Source: Granulosicoccus sp045106475 (GTDB taxonomy: Bacteria; Pseudomonadota; Gammaproteobacteria; Granulosicoccales; Granulosicoccaceae). Taken from it: a stretch of 64,000 bases of DNA. The stretch spans positions 1 through 64,000 of the forward strand of contig JBGCEO010000011.1 of NCBI GenBank assembly GCA_045106475.1. Direction: 5' to 3'. Both the position numbers and the translations under genes were made by a program. A model generated the notes under the pieces. The model had not been told where the DNA came from and searched no databases. It saw only the letters and a program-made list of their open reading frames with translations. Positions 26,466 through 35,687 of this stretch are shown here, one piece after another. How positions within the stretch are numbered: position 1 is the stretch's first letter; every line of letters begins with the position of its first letter.

Positions 26466-28075
26466 GCAGCTGCATCCTGATGCGCGTTGGCCATCATCAA
26501 TCCTAACTGAGTTTTTTCTGCGTCTTTACCAACCACCTCAGCTACGATTTGGCCTTCATACATAACAATAATGCGATCTGCCAGCGCCATAATTTCATCC
26601 AACTCGACAGAAACCAGCAACACGGCACAGCCCGCATCACGCATCTCGGTTATCTTTTCATGAATGAGCTCGATAGCGCCAATGTCTACACCTCGGGTCG
26701 GTTGGCCAATTAGCAAAATGTCAGGTGACTTTTCAAGTTCGCGGGCCAGTATGAGTTTCTGCTGATTGCCACCAGAGAAGGTGGCAGACTTAAGTTTCGG
26801 ATCGCCCGGGCGCACATCAAAACTGTCCATTAATTTGCGACAGGCGCGACGGATGGTATCTAACTGTAAAAACCCTCTAAGGTTAAACCGCATGGCACGC
26901 TGATAACCAAGTACTGAGCTCTCGGCAGCGCTAAATGCTTTGACTAACCCCAATTTCAAACGATCTTCGGGAACATGGTGGACTTTTAATTCGCGCATTT
27001 GAGATGGATTGACCGGGCTGTCGTGGGTAGCCTTCTGTCCATTGATCACAAAGTGGCCACTGGTAGGCGCTGTAATACCAGCCAGGACCTCAAGTAGCAT
27101 GCTTTGACCATTGCCGGCAACGCCAGCCACGCCCAGTATCTCTCCGCGCTTGACGTTGAAAGAGACATCTTTCAATCGGGTTTTACCCGTCTTATCGATT
27201 GCCCCCAACCCAACAACGTCGATGCCCACTTCGGTGTCGCTGGCTAGCTCTGTCTCTCGATGATAATTGCGGGTTTCAAGCTTACGACCAACCATCAGTT
27301 CTGCCAGCTCATTCATGCTGGTGTCCGCTGTGTTGAGGTGCGCAACCATCTCACCCAGGCGCAGCACAGAGACGGTGTCTGTGATGTCCATGATCTCGCG
27401 TAGCTTGTGAGTGATAAGGATAATGGTGACTCCACGCTCTTTTAATGCTGCCAGCACCCTAAACAACTGATCCGCTTCCTGCGGCGTGAGCACACCGGTA
27501 GGTTCATCAAGTATCAGTATTTCTGCGTGCCGGTAAAGCGCTTTAAGAATCTCCGTGCGTTGTTGCTCGCCTACGGGTAAATCCGACACCAGCGTATCAA
27601 CAGGAACGGAGAGTTGGTACTCATCTGAGAGGCGCTGCAATTCTTTGCGCGCATCTGCAGCGCTAGGCGAGAGCAAGGCATGCTCTTCCGCACCCAGCAT
27701 GACATTTTCCAGCACACTAAAAGTATCAACCAGCATAAAGTGCTGATGAACCATACCGATACCGGCATTAATAGCATCGTGTGAACTGAGAATTGAAACA
27801 GGTTTTCCATTGATTCTGATCTCTCCACTATCAGCTTGATAAAAGCCGTAGAGAATACTCATCAATGTCGATTTTCCGGCACCGTTCTCGCCAACGATAC
27901 CGTGTATAGAGCCGCGCCCGACCTTCAGGTCAATGTCTTTGTTGGCACGCACTGCGCCGAAGCGCTTGGATATACCACGAAGTTCTATTGCGTATTTGGA
28001 GTCGGGGTCCGACTCGGCCTGACCAGGCGAGGTTGTATTTACAACCTCGCCTGTGTTGCTTGCGCTGCCGCTCAT
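26462..28075 (-). CDS. Nucleoside ABC transporter ATP-binding protein, duplicated ATPase
   Basis: About 537 residues with two ABC domains, as in RbsA/YufO/NupA. The first has Walker A VGENGAGKST, a VSDLPVGEQQR-type signature and ILDEPTGVLTPQEA; the second has GVAGNGQSMLLEVL, SGGNQQKLILARE and LIGQPTRGVDIG. Degenerate Walker A and D-loop features in the second half (GNGQS; GQPTRG for DEPTRG) are seen across the family. I chose ATG 28075; a GTG at 28144 would overlap the binding-protein gene and add 23 non-conserved residues. Codons 9-26 contain two perfect hairpins, described separately. It powers import with the two permeases. Confidence 0.88.
   Translation of the reverse strand: MSGSASNTGEVVNTTSPGQAESDPDSKYAIELRGISKRFGAVRANKDIDLKVGRGSIHGIVGENGAGKSTLMSILYGFYQADSGEIRINGKPVSILSSHDAINAGIGMVHQHFMLVDTFSVLENVMLGAEEHALLSPSAADARKELQRLSDEYQLSVPVDTLVSDLPVGEQQRTEILKALYRHAEILILDEPTGVLTPQEADQLFRVLAALKERGVTIILITHKLREIMDITDTVSVLRLGEMVAHLNTADTSMNELAELMVGRKLETRNYHRETELASDTEVGIDVVGLGAIDKTGKTRLKDVSFNVKRGEILGVAGVAGNGQSMLLEVLAGITAPTSGHFVINGQKATHDSPVNPSQMRELKVHHVPEDRLKLGLVKAFSAAESSVLGYQRAMRFNLRGFLQLDTIRRACRKLMDSFDVRPGDPKLKSATFSGGNQQKLILARELEKSPDILLIGQPTRGVDIGAIELIHEKITEMRDAGCAVLLVSVELDEIMALADRIIVMYEGQIVAEVVGKDAEKTQLGLMMANAHQDAAA
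27999..28015. repeat. Hairpin within the ATPase gene start, second stem
   Basis: GAGTCGG, loop GGT, CCGACTC: a seven-base perfect stem about 60 bases inside the ATPase coding region. It also carries the GGTCCGAC core seen upstream of argG. Confidence 0.7.
28026..28051. repeat. Strong 12-base hairpin at the start of the ATPase gene
   Basis: GGCGAGGTTGTA (28026-28037) and TACAACCTCGCC (28040-28051) are perfect complements with a two-base loop. The stem lies 25-50 bases inside the ATPase gene and about 70 bases after the stop of the binding-protein gene. There is no T-run. A stem here could protect the 3' end of the binding-protein mRNA or lower ATPase translation, giving the usual excess of binding protein. 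That role is inference. Confidence 0.85.
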
Positions 28076-28121
28076 GCAAGCGGAGCGTAAGATTCGCGCA
28101 AAAAATTCACCACAACGGCTG

Positions 28122-29117
28122 CTAGTAGGTGCAGGTGTTGTCACTCATATAATCGTGCACTGCAATCTCTCCAGCGACAATAGCCGCTGATGCAGCCTCA
28201 ACTGCGGCCTTCATGTCAGTCGTGATCAGACTTTCATTGTTTTCATCAAGTGCCCAACCTACACCTTCCTCTGCCAGACCAAGCACTGTGATTCCTGGAG
28301 TCCAAGTGCCATTCATTGCACCATCAAATGCATTAAACGCGGCAACATCAACCCGCTTTAGCATAGAGGTCAGCATGGTGCCCGGGTGCAGGTAGTTCTG
28401 ATTTGAATCAACCCCGATCGCCAGTTTGCCACCATCTTTAGCAGCCTGGTATACACCCACACCCGTTCCGCCTGCTGCAGCGTAAATCACATCAACACCA
28501 CGATCGAATTGGCCCTTTGCCAACTCACTACCTCTGCCGGGATCATTCCAGGCAGATGGTGTGGTACCCGTCATATTCTGAACAACATCGACTTTGGCAG
28601 ACGCATGCTTTGCGCCCTGCTCGAAACCACAGGCGAATCTGCGAATCAGAGGAATATCCATACCACCGACAAAGCCAACTACCTGACTTTCAGAGGCCAT
28701 TGCTGCTAGAAGACCGACCAGAAATGATCCTTCCTGCTCCTTGAATACAATCGATTGAACGTTTGGTAAATCAACGACACCGTCGATGATAGTGAATTGG
28801 GTATCCGGAAACTCCTTGGCAACGGCTTCCATCGGGCCTGCCTGAGCAAAGCCTACACCCAGAATAGGATTAGCGCCTCTCTGTGCCATACGACGGATTG
28901 CCTGCTCACGTTGAGTCTCGTTGGTAACCTCAAACTCTCGATACTCGATTCCGGTTTCAGTCTTGAAACGCTCTACGCCATCGTAGACACCTTGGTTGAA
29001 TGACTTGTCGAACTTGCCACCCATATCGAAAACAACCGCAGGTGTGATGTCGGCAGCAGTCGCGGCAGATGTAGCCAGGAGCATCCCGGCAATTACACCC
29101 AATCGTGAGATTTTCAT
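28122..29117 (-). CDS. BMP-family nucleoside-binding lipoprotein/periplasmic protein
   Basis: About 331 residues. ATG 29117 is supported by GAGG nine bases upstream and gives a signal peptide (MKISRLGVIAGMLLATSAATAAD) with AxA-type cleavage rather than a lipobox, so it is soluble and periplasmic. VVFDMGGKFDKSFNQGVYDG is the BMP/PnrA N-terminal signature, followed by GVGFAQAGPMEAVAKEFPD, VGFVGGMDIPLIRRFACGFE and YAAAGGTGVGVYQAAKD. It binds purine or other nucleosides and delivers them to the ABC permeases encoded downstream. As first gene of the unit it sets expression of the whole importer. Confidence 0.93.
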   Translation of the reverse strand: MKISRLGVIAGMLLATSAATAADITPAVVFDMGGKFDKSFNQGVYDGVERFKTETGIEYREFEVTNETQREQAIRRMAQRGANPILGVGFAQAGPMEAVAKEFPDTQFTIIDGVVDLPNVQSIVFKEQEGSFLVGLLAAMASESQVVGFVGGMDIPLIRRFACGFEQGAKHASAKVDVVQNMTGTTPSAWNDPGRGSELAKGQFDRGVDVIYAAAGGTGVGVYQAAKDGGKLAIGVDSNQNYLHPGTMLTSMLKRVDVAAFNAFDGAMNGTWTPGITVLGLAEEGVGWALDENNESLITTDMKAAVEAASAAIVAGEIAVHDYMSDNTCTY

Positions 29118-29317
29118 AGTGTATATCCTCAATAAAATTGGTAGTGGCTCGCCCTGTTCAGCACTCGGCGCCACCTGCTTCGAGTGTATCACGAACCTTT
29201 TTCCCGACCGAGCCAACGACTCGAACCCGGCAAATTACAATCAGAGTCGATTAGACGCAGGCAAGTCAAGACCAAATCATAGCCAAAGCGGCAAATCAAC
29301 TTTGCTCAAACCGTGCA

Positions 29318-29617
29318 TCAAGCACTGGCTTCAGCGGCCTCAAGGAGAATTTTCGCCAGCTCTGGAAAGCTATCCTTGTAATAGTAAGGCGAGGTCTGAT
29401 CCGGGCTTTGTGGATTCTCCTCATTAACACCATAGTCAAGCCCCTTTTCACTGAGCACCTTGTACTTTTTAATAACACCGGGACGGGTAGAACTCTCGCG
29501 AGTAGCCTCTTCCAACAGGCCTATTTGCAACATCAATTTATTAGCCTTGACGGCCGATAGTGCCACATCATGCTCCTTGAGCAGCTTCGTGATTGATTCG
29601 ACATCATTACCTTTCAT
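29318..29617 (-). CDS. Small conserved protein of unknown function
   Basis: 99 residues, soluble, no membrane segment. The pattern AVKANKLMLQIGLLEEATRESS, then GVIKKYKVLSEKGLDYGVN and SPYYYKDSFPELAKILLEA, resembles short winged-helix or phage antirepressor C-terminal (KilAC-like) segments in which a Leu-rich helix is followed by K-x-L-xx-x-G-L-x-Y-G. I recognise the shape but not a named family, so no function is given. It stands alone between the antiporter (upstream, same strand) and the BMP gene. Confidence 0.6.
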   Translation of the reverse strand: MKGNDVESITKLLKEHDVALSAVKANKLMLQIGLLEEATRESSTRPGVIKKYKVLSEKGLDYGVNEENPQSPDQTSPYYYKDSFPELAKILLEAAEASA

Positions 29618-29684
29618 AACAACAGTGCATCCTCAATTAGCTTTTCAACGCTTGGCGCAGCCTTTGATCCCGGCAACCGAGAGG

Positions 29685-31388
29685 CTACTGATTGTGTCGA
29701 GCTTTTGCGGCAGGCCGGGACTCGAGCACATCGTCACGAAATTGTTCAGCCAGAGCTTGTGCGTCCAGTGGGCTAAGACCGACCATTTCCAGCACATCTT
29801 CCCCCATTAGAAGCGCTGTTTCAAATGTCTCGCTATAAGCTCTGTCCGCGCCACTTTTGAGCAAACGGTGCTCATCGGCAGTATCCACTGCTCGAGTGAG
29901 TACAGACAAGTGTGGGTACTCACGTCGGGCACGCTTCATCAAGTCAGCGGTCGCTTCAGGATCGTCAATAGCAATGACGAGAACTGCAGCATTGTCAGCA
30001 CCTGCAGATTCAATGAGATCCGGGCGTAATGCATCACCATAAAAGCCCACGAAACCCTCAGCCCGGAGTTCGGCAAAGCGATCCGGACTATGGTCAATCA
30101 CGACAGTCCTGAACCCGTTTTGCTTAAGAATGCGGGCAACCCCGCGCCCCACTCGACCAAAGCCTGCCACAATCACTTGCGAATCGGCCTGTTGACCGAT
30201 ATTCAATCCAGTATCGGTCTGCTGCCTGGCCGGCACAGTATCGCGCCGTGCTGCAAAAAACAGCAATATGGGTGTCGTGAGCATGGACAGCGCCACCACC
30301 AGAACCAATTGAGCTGCCAATTTACTGGGAATGGCTTCGTAACTGATTGCCAGGGCGATAACTACAAAAGCAAGCTCCCCGCTCTGGGCAAGCACAGTTG
30401 CCAACCAGATTCTCTGACGACGCGGTACCGCCGAGTAGCGCAGGATATTTCTGATGATCCAGGCTTTGACGAAAACCAGTAATGCAACCAGCGCAAATGT
30501 TTCCAACGGTTTGCGAAAAAATGTCGCAAAGTCTATCTGCATACCTGTAGAGATGAAGAACATTCCAACAAGCAACCCGCTGAACGGATGCGTGGCAATG
30601 CGGATAGCAGAACCGTATTCGGAACGAATTAACAACAAGCCCCCCAACAGTGCACCAAGCTCCAGTGGCAAACCCAAGGCCTGAACAATCAGTAGCAATC
30701 CGATTATGAGCAACAACGCAAATGCTGCGAATACTTCGTCCAGGCCGATGCTCACAACATAGCGAAACACGCGACGAAGCAGCAGATGACCAGCGATACC
30801 AAAGATACCCAGCACAATCAGCCCCATCATGACCTTCGGCCAGGGACTCACCTGCGTCACTAATGCATCGAATCCCAACAACGGCAGAAACACGACAAGC
30901 GGTACCATTGCCATGGACTGCGTCAACAACAGCTGATAACCGGTTTCTGTGAGTGGCGAGCCCGTGGGGTATCGTTCATTAAAGGCATGACTGGCAACTG
31001 CTTCCGAGGAAATTGACAATGCAAGCCCAGCCACCAGTGCATGATGCCAGGGGTGCCCTATGGCAATCCCGACCAAAGAAATAACAAGCGTCGTCAAAAG
31101 AAATTGAAGTACGCCCAAAGAGATGAGATTGCCCAATAAACGATGTACACGTTCGGGTGTTGCTTGTAAGGCCACCAGGAAAAGCAGTAAAACAGTAGCC
31201 ACACGCGAGAACAACTCGATATGTTGCACATCTCTAATCAGTGCAAGACCCCATGGACCTATCAAAATACCAGCGAACAGGTAACCGAAAACGGGGCCAA
31301 GCCCAAGCTTCTTGGCACTGGGAACAGCAAGCAATCCAGCTAAAAGATAGATAAATACATTCAGCAGTAATCTGTTTGATTCATCCAC
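29685..31388 (-). CDS. CPA2-family monovalent cation:H+ antiporter, KefB/KefC-like
   Basis: 567 residues: an N-terminal membrane domain of about 12 helices (to residue 380) and a C-terminal TrkA-N/RCK nucleotide-binding domain starting VIVAGFGRVGRGVARIL. The membrane part has the CPA2 pattern ALSISSEAVASHAFNE and FFISTGMQIDF. Kef proteins export K+ in exchange for H+ under glutathione-conjugate control; the nucleotide domain here has GFGRVG and the acidic partner IDHSPDR. Without the ligand-site detail it could also be a Na+/H+ or other RCK-gated antiporter. The start is GTG. It lies 43 bases after the amidotransferase gene. Confidence 0.85.
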   Translation of the reverse strand: MDESNRLLLNVFIYLLAGLLAVPSAKKLGLGPVFGYLFAGILIGPWGLALIRDVQHIELFSRVATVLLLFLVALQATPERVHRLLGNLISLGVLQFLLTTLVISLVGIAIGHPWHHALVAGLALSISSEAVASHAFNERYPTGSPLTETGYQLLLTQSMAMVPLVVFLPLLGFDALVTQVSPWPKVMMGLIVLGIFGIAGHLLLRRVFRYVVSIGLDEVFAAFALLLIIGLLLIVQALGLPLELGALLGGLLLIRSEYGSAIRIATHPFSGLLVGMFFISTGMQIDFATFFRKPLETFALVALLVFVKAWIIRNILRYSAVPRRQRIWLATVLAQSGELAFVVIALAISYEAIPSKLAAQLVLVVALSMLTTPILLFFAARRDTVPARQQTDTGLNIGQQADSQVIVAGFGRVGRGVARILKQNGFRTVVIDHSPDRFAELRAEGFVGFYGDALRPDLIESAGADNAAVLVIAIDDPEATADLMKRARREYPHLSVLTRAVDTADEHRLLKSGADRAYSETFETALLMGEDVLEMVGLSPLDAQALAEQFRDDVLESRPAAKARHNQ

Positions 31389-31431
31389 AAATTATCAAGT
31401 CTTGTCGATATTCACACGAAGCATCAGATAC

Positions 31432-32151
31432 TCAGGATTTAACACCCGCTGATAGATCGGTCCATTGGCTTAAAAAGCCATCCAGCCAACTTGTTATTGC
31501 TGCATCATGTTGATGCGCATCAGCCATCATGGATACTCGCTGCTCATCAGTTAAAACACCACTGGGACGTGTGCGATTTCGCTCATGCCAGATTGCCAAT
31601 GCCTCGGGATTTACCTCCGGATGAAATTGAACGCCGAGTGTGTGCTCGTTATACCGATAAGCCTGATTGGGAAAATCCTCACCTGAAGCAATCCGGCGAG
31701 TGCCGGCTGGCAAGTCAAATCCTTCTGAGTGCCATTGCATAACAGTAAGTGGATCTCGAAGAAAAGCCTCCTCTCCCGGCACAGGTTCTACTCTAAAGAA
31801 ACCGACTTCCTTGACGTCGTTGTCGTGCGGCCTTACAGCTGCGCCCAGAACCCGAGCGAGCATTTGCGCTCCCAGACAAATACCGAAAAATGGAATTTCG
31901 TGCTTCAGACAGTTTTCAACAAAGCCTAACTCATGGCGCACCCATTCGAGCTCAGAGCAATCGTTGGCACTGGTAGCACCGCCAAAAATAACGACACCTG
32001 CGTATGCTTTTGGATCAGGAAAAGGATCATCACTAACCGGATAACACCAGTCAACAGGCATGTCGTTTTTTGACATCCACTGTGTACAACGATCTACGTT
32101 CCAGTTTTCAGAATGTTTGACAAATAGATAAGGTAACTGGCCGTCACTCAT
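31432..32151 (-). CDS. Class I glutamine amidotransferase, GMP synthase-like
   Basis: About 239 residues with a complete class I triad pattern: nucleophile elbow FFGICLGAQML (Cys92 from the chosen start) and FHPEV carrying the His-x-Glu. GVVIFGGATSAN forms the oxyanion side. Such stand-alone proteins release ammonia from glutamine or act as gamma-glutamyl hydrolases; the acceptor is unknown. I chose ATG 32151, four bases after the lipoprotein stop; a start at 32202 would overlap that gene. It may act in purine metabolism given the neighbouring nucleoside genes, but no synthetase domain is present. Confidence 0.85.
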   Translation of the reverse strand: MSDGQLPYLFVKHSENWNVDRCTQWMSKNDMPVDWCYPVSDDPFPDPKAYAGVVIFGGATSANDCSELEWVRHELGFVENCLKHEIPFFGICLGAQMLARVLGAAVRPHDNDVKEVGFFRVEPVPGEEAFLRDPLTVMQWHSEGFDLPAGTRRIASGEDFPNQAYRYNEHTLGVQFHPEVNPEALAIWHERNRTRPSGVLTDEQRVSMMADAHQHDAAITSWLDGFLSQWTDLSAGVKS

Positions 32152-32155
32152 GAAA

Positions 32156-33592
32156 CTACCGCACGCGTATAAAGAAGGGTTCAGAGATATCGCTGTCCCC
32201 AAAGGGGTCAGTTGCTTCTACACGCAAGTTCCGAACCCAGGTTCTTCTAGTTGGTTCTCCGGAAATTACCCCGGTCTCTTCATCAATTTCTACACCAGTC
32301 GGCAGGCTGCTGGTACCAATAACGCTGTACGTTAGCTCGTCCCCATCCGGATCAATGAACACTGGCTCAATTGGCCGTATCGTACGACCTAGCAGAATTA
32401 TCTGATCAAACACCGAATCTTCCTCGTACTCTGGAGGATTGTTCAAGGGCACCACTGGAGCTGCATCTATTTCGAGGGTTACAACGGCCTCTGTTTCGCG
32501 CCCACCATCACTGGCGATCAACGTCAACGAATAGCTTCCTACATCATCTTCGCCTGGAATTCCTGAGAATAATCCATCCTCACTCAGCAGCAACGAACCA
32601 TCCGATGGTAATTCATCGTCTTCGGCAAAAGAGAACGTCAGGTCGTTGTCTTCCGGATCGACAAAATACAGAGCAAGATTCTCGATAAATGCATCGCCTT
32701 CGGTGGCCATGAGCACTGGAATGTCGTCGATTAATTCTGGTGCCTGATTGCTGGTGACTACGCGTAAGGTCACTTGTGCCTTCGATATGTATACGCCATC
32801 ACTCAGTTCATACTCGAAACTGTCAAGCTGATCAGCCCGAATTCCAGTGAGACTAGATTCATAAGAAAAGCTCCCGTCAGGATTTAGTTCAAAAAATGCG
32901 GCATGCATCGGCTCAATCGATGGAACTGGCTGAATACGAAACTCAGTATTGCTTACATCAATATCATCTGAATCATTGCTCAACAGACTATTGTCGCCAG
33001 CTCCCACCACCAATCGCGTGCCTTCTATCACTACATAGGTGTCATCATTGGCAACAGGTTCTTCGTTGAATGCAGTCAGACAAAAATCAAGTTCTTCGGT
33101 CGATGATCTGCCGTCCTCATCTTCCACAGTCAACCCGTATTTCAAGCCAACCGATGCTTTGAGCACCGGCGCTTGCAAACTAAACTCGGTGGCACCATCC
33201 TCAGTATTCTGTTGTAGGAATTCGAATTCGCACTGGGTAGGATCTGTGCAAGCATCCAACAAGGAATCTGCAGCGATTGCCATATCAAAGCCATTGACGT
33301 TAGCACAGACATCCAGCTTGCCTTGCTCAATGGGTGCATCACTCCACGTAAAGGTTTGATCGACAGCGATCTCTGTAATCCTGCTGGGCACTATACGTGT
33401 TAAGCCCTGCTCACCTATCGCAATTGGGCCAGACACAAGCGCATCATCTATGAACACTTCTGTCACAGGCTGCTCAGCGCCCTGATTGCCTGTCGAATCA
33501 ACCCAATCACAAGCGCCCAGGAATAAGGTGCCCAACAGACAGAATGGTGGTAAGAACGATGCTCTCAAACTATTGATCAATGAGTTACTCAT
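32156..33592 (-). CDS. Lipoprotein with cadherin/He_PIG-like Ig domains
   Basis: 478 residues. LLGTLFLGAC gives a lipobox with Cys28. The body has cadherin-like or putative-Ig (He_PIG) modules: NEEPVANDDTYVVIEGT, SNQAPELIDDIPVLMATEG, YFVDPEDNDLTFSF, VFIDPDGDELTYSV with LPTGVEIDEETGVISGEPT. These acidic DPD/DPED repeats bind calcium in many surface adhesins. It is unusually placed: its ATG overlaps the stop of nucleoside hydrolase (ATGA), so it is translated with that enzyme, and it precedes the amidotransferase by four bases. A surface protein within a salvage operon is not explained. Confidence 0.8.
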   Translation of the reverse strand: MSNSLINSLRASFLPPFCLLGTLFLGACDWVDSTGNQGAEQPVTEVFIDDALVSGPIAIGEQGLTRIVPSRITEIAVDQTFTWSDAPIEQGKLDVCANVNGFDMAIAADSLLDACTDPTQCEFEFLQQNTEDGATEFSLQAPVLKASVGLKYGLTVEDEDGRSSTEELDFCLTAFNEEPVANDDTYVVIEGTRLVVGAGDNSLLSNDSDDIDVSNTEFRIQPVPSIEPMHAAFFELNPDGSFSYESSLTGIRADQLDSFEYELSDGVYISKAQVTLRVVTSNQAPELIDDIPVLMATEGDAFIENLALYFVDPEDNDLTFSFAEDDELPSDGSLLLSEDGLFSGIPGEDDVGSYSLTLIASDGGRETEAVVTLEIDAAPVVPLNNPPEYEEDSVFDQIILLGRTIRPIEPVFIDPDGDELTYSVIGTSSLPTGVEIDEETGVISGEPTRRTWVRNLRVEATDPFGDSDISEPFFIRVR

Positions 33593-34620
33593 GTTCGATG
33601 ATGGTCGATAAGGGTTTGTAAGAAATCGCTGCGCACTTTGTCTGCATCAACAGACATGCACACGGCCGTGTCAGGGCGATTTTGCCAGTGGGGTACGGAG
33701 TACTCTCTCCCCAGGCGATCCAGGGCTAACTGGCCGACTGCAATGCCCTCGCTCACCACTCTGGCGGCACCCTTTGCCACTTTAAATGCCTCAGGCATGA
33801 TGACATAAGCTATGGCAGCAGCATCGTGCATGGCGCATTGCGGCTCTGCTCCATTGGCCACCGCTTCTTTAGCAGCACCGCTTTGAGCATAGAAGTCCAC
33901 ATAAAAGCGACTGGTTTGCCAGATGAATTTTCCTGTTTGGCCAGCCTGCACATCCAGCGAACTCAAGTGAGTATCAGTCAACATTATGCGGTGAGTTACA
34001 TCAAGACCTACCACGGTAGCCGGCCAATCAGCTGCAAAAACTGCGTCCGCAGCGTGTGGGTCATTAAGAAAATTAGCCTCACTCAGCGGCGATACGTTCC
34101 CTGGTTCGTCCACCGTTCCTCCCATTATCACAAGCCCTGCAACCAGCGAAGGCAATTCGGGCTCGCGCCTAAACGCCTCTGCGATATTAGTGAGTGGCCC
34201 AACCGCAACAAGCGTAATCTGGCCTGGCGCTTCACGTGCGGCTTCAATGATGAAGTCAGCGGCGTCAAGAGATTCCAGCTTTGCATGACGCGCAGCGGAT
34301 TGTAAGGGTGTGGAATCCTCGGCGGCTTTGTCTGGTGTCGAGCCCGGATACTGGTTTCCCAAACCATCAGCACCATGCACAAATTCTGCGTGCGGCAGCG
34401 GCGATTGCACGCCCGGAATCGCAGCACCTTTAGCGACAGCAACATCCTTAGCTCCAACCTTATCAAGGATGAATTGAGCATTACGAGTGGCGAAGTCTAT
34501 GTTGATATTGCCGAACACCGTTGTCAGGGCCAGAAGATCAATTTCCGGATGAGCCAGGGCATAAGCAATGGCCATCGCATCATCAACGCCCGGGTCAGTG
34601 TCCAGAATGATTTTTTGCAT
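33589..34620 (-). CDS. Inosine/uridine-preferring nucleoside hydrolase
   Basis: 343 residues. LDTDPGVDDAMAI is the Ca2+-binding DxDxxxDD signature, with VVGLDVTH and HDAAAIAYVI supplying the remaining ligand and active-site regions. The enzyme cleaves the N-glycosidic bond of ribonucleosides to base plus ribose. It belongs to the IunH/RihA-C superfamily; base preference is not decided by what I can see. Ribokinase lies immediately upstream on the same strand and would use the released ribose, and the nucleoside ABC importer is 5 kb further down. Its stop overlaps the lipoprotein start. Confidence 0.93.
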   Translation of the reverse strand: MQKIILDTDPGVDDAMAIAYALAHPEIDLLALTTVFGNINIDFATRNAQFILDKVGAKDVAVAKGAAIPGVQSPLPHAEFVHGADGLGNQYPGSTPDKAAEDSTPLQSAARHAKLESLDAADFIIEAAREAPGQITLVAVGPLTNIAEAFRREPELPSLVAGLVIMGGTVDEPGNVSPLSEANFLNDPHAADAVFAADWPATVVGLDVTHRIMLTDTHLSSLDVQAGQTGKFIWQTSRFYVDFYAQSGAAKEAVANGAEPQCAMHDAAAIAYVIMPEAFKVAKGAARVVSEGIAVGQLALDRLGREYSVPHWQNRPDTAVCMSVDADKVRSDFLQTLIDHHRT

Positions 34621-34696
34621 AAAGTTGTTTCAGTGGCTCACTATAAATCTAGGGGGTTTTCAAATGAAGTGCCTCTCGCACCCGATCACCTGAAGT

Positions 34697-35581
34697 TTAG
34701 GATAAAAAGGCATTCACCTCATCAGCAGTAGGAATACTCGGGGTCGCTCCAGGCTTAGTCACCGACAGAGCGGCCGCAGCGCATGCGCGTTGTAATGCGG
34801 AGAGATCATCGAGGCCATCAATCAGTGCAGCCAGGAAGTATCCCACAAACGTATCACCGGCACCCGTGGTGTCTACCACATCAATTTTCAGTGCTTCCGC
34901 GCTTTGCCGCTGATTGCCATGGCGCAAAACAGCTCCCTTGGCCCCGAGTGTTAGCACCAGACGGGTATCAGGCCAGCGTTTAGCCATGAGCTCTGCAGCA
35001 TGATCTATGTTGTCGGTTTCGGCCAAAGTCGCGGCCTCGGTTTCATTCAAGATGAGAAGCGCACAGTGTTCCAGAGCGAGTGCTTTGACATCATCCGTCA
35101 TCGGTGCCGGGTTAAACGCAATGGACATTCCCTTTCTGGCGGCGATCTCGATGGCCAGCGCGATGTTATTGCATTCGTTTTGGATCAAGAGCCAATCACC
35201 GCTATCAGCGGCATCCAGCGATTTTTCCAACGTATCCGAGCCGAAACTCTGGTTTGCACCACCGTGCAGAATAATGGAATTTTCACCTGCATCATCGACT
35301 TGAATAATGGCGTGACCACTCGCCTCTTCGATAGTCTCAACATTAGAGATATCGACACCGGCAGTTTGCATTTGCAAACTTGCCCATTCATCAGATTGCC
35401 CGATGCACCCTACATGCAGAACCTGAGCACCCGCTCGAGCCAGCGCAACAGATTGATTCGCACCCTTGCCACCCAGGACTGTCTGTAAGGATCGGCTGGA
35501 TAGGGTTTCGCCCGGTTTCACTAAATGCGGTACCCGATAGACAAGATCAATGTTGATAGATCCGAAGTTAAATACCTTCAT
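34697..35581 (-). CDS. rbsK: Ribokinase (PfkB family)
   Basis: 294 residues, the standard size. MKVFNFGSINIDLVYRVP starts the fold, GGKGANQSVALARAGA is PfkB signature 1 and VDTTGAGDTFVGYFLAAL is signature 2 with the catalytic Asp. It phosphorylates ribose at O5, and with the nucleoside hydrolase next to it channels imported nucleosides into the pentose phosphate pool. A gap of 76 bases separates the two genes. No rbsD or LacI-type regulator is visible nearby. Related sugar kinases (deoxyribose, other pentoses) cannot be excluded. Confidence 0.9.
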   Translation of the reverse strand: MKVFNFGSINIDLVYRVPHLVKPGETLSSRSLQTVLGGKGANQSVALARAGAQVLHVGCIGQSDEWASLQMQTAGVDISNVETIEEASGHAIIQVDDAGENSIILHGGANQSFGSDTLEKSLDAADSGDWLLIQNECNNIALAIEIAARKGMSIAFNPAPMTDDVKALALEHCALLILNETEAATLAETDNIDHAAELMAKRWPDTRLVLTLGAKGAVLRHGNQRQSAEALKIDVVDTTGAGDTFVGYFLAALIDGLDDLSALQRACAAAALSVTKPGATPSIPTADEVNAFLS

Positions 35582-35687
35582 GGTTTTCGCTTGCCGATAA
35601 TCAGTAGCATGAGTTTAACAGTGACTGCGCTTAGATCCCTCTTTTACCGGGGAATCGTTGCTATCATGTCCCGTTGTCAACTAGCGC

